Under the pieces are notes generated by a model. The model searched no databases. It saw only the letters and a program-made list of their open reading frames with translations, and had not been told where the DNA came from. This document shows positions 20,044-24,936 of a stretch of DNA of 24,936 bases, piece after piece. The first letter of the stretch is position 1. Each line of letters opens with the position of its first letter. Source of the DNA: Welwitschia mirabilis (taxonomy: Eukaryota; Gnetophyta; Gnetopsida; Welwitschiales); contig JBOZIK010000001.1 of assembly GCA_051453625.1 (NCBI GenBank), forward strand, positions 218,898,648-218,923,583, read 5' to 3'. Position numbers and translations under genes: made by a program.

Positions 20044-21709
20044 AAATGCTAAAAAAATTTGTGATTAATGCCCTTTCATGTCTCAAACTGCCCAAGCACT
20101 TTCACTTGTATAATCACTATCTTAAACATTTTTAGATAGGAAATCCTAAATACAACTTACTCCACTGCATAAAACATCATTACCTCAAAATCTATTTTCC
20201 ATTTCTTCCACTTTGGTGATACCTAATAAAATTTACCAATCACCTTCTCCTTCCATGCATTTATGAATTTGTAAGATTGGATGATCTTGATTAATGACCC
20301 TTAACTAATAAATCATTAATAACTAATTACCTTATCATTACAAATTAGGTAGAATTTAAGTTTACTTGTATTTTTTAATGAAAGGTTTTACTTAGTTTTA
20401 AGTTAACTTATTAAGGTTTAGTTTCACTTAAGGTCTTCCAAAAGGAAAATATGGTTGAATTAAGATGAAACCTGCTTTCATGCTGAGTAAATTATTTTTA
20501 AAGAATTTTATGGGGCAAGAATTGTCTTGATTAGGCTAATGAGTCAATGACCCCTTTATNNNNNNNNNNNNNNNNNNNNNNNNNNNNNNNNNNNNNNNNN
20601 NNNNNNNNNNNNNNNNNNNNNNNNNNNNNNNNNNNNNNNNNNNNNNNNNNNNNNNNNNNAGTTTCACTTAAGGTCTTCCAAAAGGAAAATATGGTTGAAT
20701 TAAGATGAAACCTACTTTCATGCTGAGCAAATTATTTTAAAGAATTTTATAGGGACAAGAATTGTCTTGATTAGACTAATGAGTCAATGACCCCTTTATG
20801 TGCATAAAAACATTATTGACTATAGAATGATGATTTTAAAAAAATAAAATATCTCGTCTTCAAAAATAATACCATTTATTGATCATTTAGAAATTGCATT
20901 TAGTTAACTACATTGGGGTTATGGACGTTCACTGTTAATGTATCTCTAATAATTTATTTTATGACATGTTCAACTACATTGGGGCTATAAAGGCTTGTTG
21001 GAAATGCAACACTAACTCCTCTTTATATCAACATACTTAACTCTATTAGAAGGAGATGTTATAACATTGAATGCCTAATTAGATCAAATGCTTGAAGCAA
21101 GGAAAAAAGTTTGAGTGTAGAAAAGTAAATTAAAATGAAAAAGGTGAAATTGGAGATCCTTTTGTGTTTACTTTCTTTAACTTATGTACTTGGAAATTTT
21201 GCTTAACTAATTTTTGATTAGTTATAGATTTACTTAGAGGATATCTTAATTGTTTGACATTATGATCCTTTTAAAGTTTAAATAAAATTTAAGAAATTTT
21301 TAATAAATGTGGCCATCAATTTAGGTAATATATCTTTTTAAATTTATAGATGATGGATTTGCATTAGGTTTTATGTTTTATTTTCTATTAGATTGCATTA
21401 TGGTTTTTTTTTAAATACATGTGTCATGAGCATGTGGTAAACTAACTAACTTGTTCTCAAAAGCCTTATATAAAATTTTCTATCTTTATAACTTTGAGAA
21501 TAAAGTTTAATTTTAATTAGGTGGTATGGCATCTGCTTTTATATAATTTTTGCTATTTTGATATCTAATTATTTAAAAAATTAATCAAACTTTTTTAAAA
21601 ATATCATATCATTTCCTTACTTGCTATTTTTACTTAGTCAAATTTTCCATGTCACAATTTCTTCATCAATGTTTTACTAAGGATCTAGTAAAAGTCTAGC
21701 TAAGAGGTG
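20044..21709 (+). other. 3' internal region without recognised coding
   Basis: No protein family is recognised over about 1.6 kb. A 100-N gap at 20560-20659 has repeated flanks. A short string, aactacattgggg, occurs near 20906 and again near 20970. A purine motif followed by TGTT (21048-21060) and another purine-rich stretch just before 21710 are both candidates for polypurine tracts; only the second is in the right place for the 3' LTR. Confidence 0.45.
20420..20799. repeat. Gap 20560-20659 with 140-bp repeated flanks
   Basis: The 140 bases before this 100-N gap (20420-20559) recur after it (20660-20799) with a few differences. The boundaries coincide with the gap edges, the same unmerged-overlap pattern as elsewhere. 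Confidence 0.9.
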
Positions 21710-21977
21710 TGTTTACATGTCAAAATTAACATTAGAAGCAAGAATAATTAATCAAATTAGCATAAGGAGAAAGATTAAAAAACATTATTTTATCAAATAT
21801 TAATTTTTTCTACTCTTTTTGTTACATTTTTTTGAAATTATTGAATTTCCTTAACATTAGAAGATTAATTGTTGCCTTTTAAAAACTTATGCATAAACTG
21901 ACTAAATCCAAGTGCTAAACATCAGCATTGCTAGCTAGGACTACTTGCACTATCAATATTTTAAGGTAGATTATTCT
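21710..21977 (+). repeat. 3' LTR of the Athila-like element, first part
   Basis: These bases align with the first part of the 5' LTR (16470-16725), starting tgtttacatg. Similarity stops at a T-run and A-run followed by a TA tract (about 21974-22013), where the inserted segment begins. About 50 bases of the 5' LTR around 16725-16770 have no counterpart here. Confidence 0.82.
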
Positions 21978-21993
21978 TTTTTTTAAAAAAACT

Positions 21994-22013
21994 ATATATA
22001 TATATATATATAA
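21994..22013. repeat. TA microsatellite
   Basis: This alternating TA tract of about 20 bases lies at the left end of the GC-richer insert, next to an A-run. It may derive from the 3' tail of the inserted sequence. Confidence 0.85.
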
Positions 22014-22419
22014 GTAAGCTAGAAAATGTACATCAAGGGCTGAAAACGCCAGGAATAACATGACGATTAAAGTATTCAGAAAAAGAGAAGTAGTCCACTA
22101 GCTAGTAAAGGAGAACTTAAAAATAGAACAAAATGGAAGCGAAACTGCCCCTCAACGACATAGTCATGGGAAACTGCCCATCTAGAAGAGCAAAAGCATA
22201 GAAAAAGAAAAACATAGTACTATTGATAGAGTGGGGTAAAAATGCCCCTGCAGACTAGGAGTTATAAAAGAAACATAGATTTAGTAAGGAATAGACCTAA
22301 GGGAAGAGGATTGAAGCCCTTTACAGAATTGGAACATCTTACCATGATTATTATCGAGAATAAATCTGCTCAAATATCAGAGAGGATCTCAAATGCTTAA
22401 TTTATCTCCTTAAGTACTT

Positions 22420-23010
22420 CATCTCCTACTGGATTTTTGTTTGGATATATTCATAGGGATTTCTTCTTGTAGCTTGATTTAATGGCCTAAGAGAGGACTC
22501 CATGAGAGAGTTCCAATGTGATAAAGAAACATCTCTTTAATTCCTAAATGTTTACCAGCAAAACCTCCCATCTAGTAGCTTTCATGTCAATGTCATCCTA
22601 TGGTTGAGGTCAGATTTCGACTGATGAAGAACTAAAGTGGAGTTCTATGGAGAGCTGGGGGCCGAGGTTAGAGTAGGGGAGGTCTGGGCATGTCTACCTT
22701 GCTCCTGAGAGTTGGATGACAATTAATTCTGAGCTAGTTCTTAGGATATGCTAGAGTTAGGCTCCTCAACTGTCTTCTATTGGGCTGGGGATGAAGACTT
22801 CCCTGAATGACTTAGGGGTGAAATCGCTCCTCTCTTACTAGGGCTATCATATGTAGCGGTTTCCTCTAGAATAGGGCTTCTTTCAAAAGAGGTTCTTCTT
22901 TTGGAGGTTCTCCTAGGAGAAGTCTGGTAAGGATGATAACGGGGGGAAGGGAGAGGGGCTTCTCTTGTCCTAATTTCTTGTGTTGCTCTTCAAAGGGTCA
23001 GGACTAAGCT
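22420..23010 (-). pseudogene. Ser/Pro/Arg-rich frame in the insert, unidentified
   Basis: On the minus strand, from about 22985 to 22648, one frame reads almost openly. It starts near RATQEIRTREAPLPSPRYHP and continues with RRTSKRRTSFERSPILEETA and SPSKRGAISPLSHSGKSSSP, broken by three stops at Gln-like positions. It is strongly basic and rich in Ser and Pro, like a disordered nucleic-acid-binding linker in Gag-type or capsid-type proteins. Further downstream, about 22575-22330, a second stretch reads as a probable helix (YPNKNPVGDEVLKEIN). No zinc knuckle, RT or protease is visible. Codon decay is milder than in the surrounding elements, so the insert may be younger. Function is not assigned. 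Confidence 0.4.
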
Positions 23011-24187
23011 CGAGTACCTTGAGGAACCCTTTCGTTTAAGAACTTAGCTAAAAAAGAATGGTAGGTTTACCTGATGCCCTAAGTTAAGAGCTTTGAGAAA
23101 AGCAAAATGAATACCTGAAAGTTTGGAGCAATTCCCCAATTAGATGAAGTAATGGTCTATGAGTTCTACACCTAGTACCTAAGATGGGGGTAGTGCCTTT
23201 CTGCTAATGTACCCACTTAGTAATTTAGGAACCCCATCGAGGAAGAAGTGGAGAACTTCACATTACCCTCTGCTTCTAAACAAAATCCATTCTCCTTCTG
23301 CAGGGTTCTCTAGTAGCCTAGAGAGGGAGTCTTCAGTGATTTCTATTAGAATTATTTGGAATATGGTGTGTCCTCCTCTTCATCGTTTGTAAAAGGTGGC
23401 GATATTAGCCCCCNNNNNNNNNNNNNNNNNNNNNNNNNNNNNNNNNNNNNNNNNNNNNNNNNNNNNNNNNNNNNNNNNNNNNNNNNNNNNNNNGAGGCCT
23501 GGGTTAGAAGGCTCAATGATTGATGTAGTTCTCACCACGATTTTAATTTGGAAATAAAGGTGCATTATCCTATTTGCCATATTTATAGGAAGGGTAGGGG
23601 GCATTATTGAAAATCAGATTGTTTCTGATCCACTAAATGTGCTAACATATCAGGAGGATCCCATCTAATAAATGCATGTTAGGGGCATTGCAGGTTTAAT
23701 AGTACTTCTTCATAATGAAGATTAATTCTTTGCTTCAAAAGTAGTGATGAAATAGATGATGTGTTGTTTCTATATTATACTAGCAGATGGAACAGTTTGA
23801 GTCCACTTGAAGTCCCCTTTTAAATAATTGGTCTCTATTAAGATTCTCTAGTAATTTTTTAACCAACAAAAGACCTTAATTTTTTTTGGAATTTGTCGTT
23901 TTTAATACTTCTTATATGTATCCTCTTTTTCATACTTCTTTAGTAGGATCTACTTGGTAAAATTAGACTAATAGATGTTTAAGTCAATGAGTTATTGTTA
24001 AGCTTTAATGAGGTGTTTCTTTAGGTAGGAATCCCCATGATCAATGGTCCAATCTCTGTATTTGTAATTGATCAAATCACACTAAGATTGACTTGCTTCT
24101 TGTAATCTCTTTAAAATTCTATGTGCTCTAGTGAGGATGCAATCTTCTGGTTTTTAAATCCCCCAGCCTCTTGATTCTCGTGGGGGG
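23011..24187 (-). other. Upstream part of the insert, no recognised coding
   Basis: On the minus strand this precedes the Ser/Pro/Arg-rich frame. Short readable patches exist near 24010-23890 (containing YRDWTIDHGDSYLKKHL upstream) and 23604-23500, separated by stops and the 80-N gap. The open frame 23207-23392 on the plus strand matches nothing known and is probably incidental. No promoter or LTR was found. Confidence 0.35.
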
Positions 24188-24936
24188 CTCAATCAGATAT
24201 AAATCAGATTTAACTTTAAGCTATTGTGACACATGATGAAGGTACAAAACAACACGTTGTAGTGATATGTGGTGCAAACAAGAATGACTATGTGGAAGAT
24301 ACATGATATAGCATTCGTTAATAGCATCATCATAAATTAGAAGATATGTCATCATCCTCCTTACACTTGAAAACAAATGAATACTTCTTTATGGCTATAT
24401 GTTAAAAATTATAACTTTCTCCTCATGTAACTACCCTTAAGTAATCCACCTTATGTAATTGCCATCTAATGTAATCATGACTTAGAATTCAATCCTTTCC
24501 TCATTTATAAAAGGGCCTTGAACACCCATTATAAATAGTTTTTGGTTGGCTTAACATGGAAAAAACTTAGAGGCTAGGATGTTATGATACTCTGATGATC
24601 TTTCTTCGAGGCAAAATGATTTAAGGGTAGTTTAGAAATTCTTTTTCATCTCCTTTATTTGATATAACGTATAATTTATTTTAGTTTTACTNNNNNNNNN
24701 NCCATTGTTAATGCACAAAGTCATTTAGTACTATCAATATTTAGGTACGACCATTTCTAGAATTGGTTTGAATTCTTTTATTGTTATTGCACATTAATTT
24801 GAAATTAGCAATATTTATGTGGGATTAATTCTAAGTTGGTTTTATTGTTACTGCATTATGAGTTGGTATTAGCAATTTTTAGGTGGAGATTACTTAATTG
24901 TTAAGTTTATGATACAAGAATCATTAGAGTGAAGGT
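24188..24936 (+). repeat. 3' LTR of the Athila-like element, second part
   Basis: These bases resume the alignment with the 5' LTR (from about 16771 to 17535) and run to the window edge, so the last roughly 220 bases of the LTR lie outside. A well-placed TATA box, TATAAAAG, is at 24506-24513. A 10-N gap sits at 24692-24701. In one 62-base stretch compared by hand, six positions differ from the 5' LTR. Confidence 0.85.
24506..24513 (+). promoter_or_regulatory. TATA box of the LTR promoter
   Basis: TATAAAAG lies about 320 bases into the second part of the 3' LTR. The equivalent position in the 5' LTR (17083-17091) has decayed to tttaaaaag, so the promoter that would have driven the element is damaged. 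Assignment is by sequence and position only. Confidence 0.55.

Larger units (their letters stand above)
21978..24187 (-). mobile_element. 2.2-kb GC-richer insert in the 3' LTR, unclassified
   Basis: This segment splits the 3' LTR. It is visibly richer in G and C than the rest of the window, with runs such as gggggg near 22941 and 24178. Its left edge, read on the minus strand, ends in a TA tract and an A-run, as a retroposed sequence with a poly(A) tail would. The right edge has a short inverted repeat (ccccca at 24164-24169, tggggg near 24180). No LTRs and no target duplication were found. An 80-N gap lies at 23414-23493. The minus strand carries a Ser/Pro/Arg-rich frame. I could not assign it to LINE, LTR element, pararetrovirus-like sequence or host gene fragment. 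Confidence 0.6.
16470..24936 (+). mobile_element. Large LTR element, Athila/Tat-like PBS, 3' end outside window
   Basis: Direct repeats place a 5' LTR at about 16470-17757 and a 3' LTR starting at about 21710, which is itself split by a 2.2-kb insert and runs off the window. The 5' LTR is followed by a site closely resembling the PBS of Athila/Tat Ty3/gypsy elements. The internal region (about 17758-21709, roughly 3.8 kb after removing one gap overlap) contains one long degraded ORF and no recognisable RT, integrase or RNase H. It is therefore probably a non-autonomous or internally deleted derivative. It interrupts the minus-strand Copia pol at about 16467. The target-site duplication cannot be checked because the right end is not in the window. 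Confidence 0.8.

Noticed and set aside
24164-24187. Possible Met-tRNA primer-binding site at the upstream end of the GC-richer insert (minus strand)
   Set aside because: The match needs insertions inside the core of the site and no LTR adjoins it, so it is probably chance beside a small inverted repeat.
1-24936. CRISPR array, bacterial operon or organelle-derived genes
   Set aside because: No regular short repeats with spacers, no ribosome-binding pattern, no rRNA or organelle gene; all recognisable coding is plant-type retrotransposon.

Overview
The window looks like a heterochromatic, gene-free stretch of a large land-plant nuclear genome. It is very AT-rich and CpG-poor, and it is packed with decayed LTR retrotransposons inserted into one another. 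Primer-binding sites match the plant types (initiator Met-tRNA for Copia, a Gypsy-type site of the Asp-tRNA class), and I found no intact host gene, rRNA, tRNA or CRISPR. The species cannot be named from the sequence. Almost all reading frames are broken, and the stops mostly sit where a Gln or Arg codon would be expected, as deamination of methylated cytosines would produce.

Layout. 1-2163: AT-rich unassigned DNA broken by three 100-N gaps whose flanks repeat each other. 2164-5917: unassigned AT-rich DNA with four gaps, two TA tracts, a 36-bp tandem duplication and two polypurine-tract-like motifs. 5918-12125: a transposon-derived ORF remnant ('element X') whose 3' part is present twice, head to tail; the first copy is split by a complete 2,253-bp minus-strand gag-only Copia-type element (7780-10032) with two 262-bp LTRs, PBS, PPT and a perfect 5-bp target duplication. 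12205-13545: a decayed Ty3/gypsy integrase on the plus strand with a possible chromodomain, followed by a possible LTR. 14250-16467: a decayed Copia RT/RNase H on the minus strand. 16470-24936 and beyond: a large LTR element with an Athila/Tat-like PBS that interrupts the Copia copy. It holds one long Gln/Ser/Glu-rich degraded ORF and no recognisable pol. Its 3' LTR is split by a 2.2-kb GC-richer insert (about 21978-24187) that carries an unidentified Ser/Pro/Arg-rich minus-strand reading frame.

None of these genes form a working pathway. The value of the window is its nesting history: element X was duplicated, then the gag-only element landed in one copy; the Copia copy was hit by the Athila-like element, and that element's 3' LTR was hit by the GC-richer insert. 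Seven of the eight gaps of exactly 100 N have overlapping flanks, so much of the apparent local duplication is probably unmerged contig or haplotype ends rather than biology.
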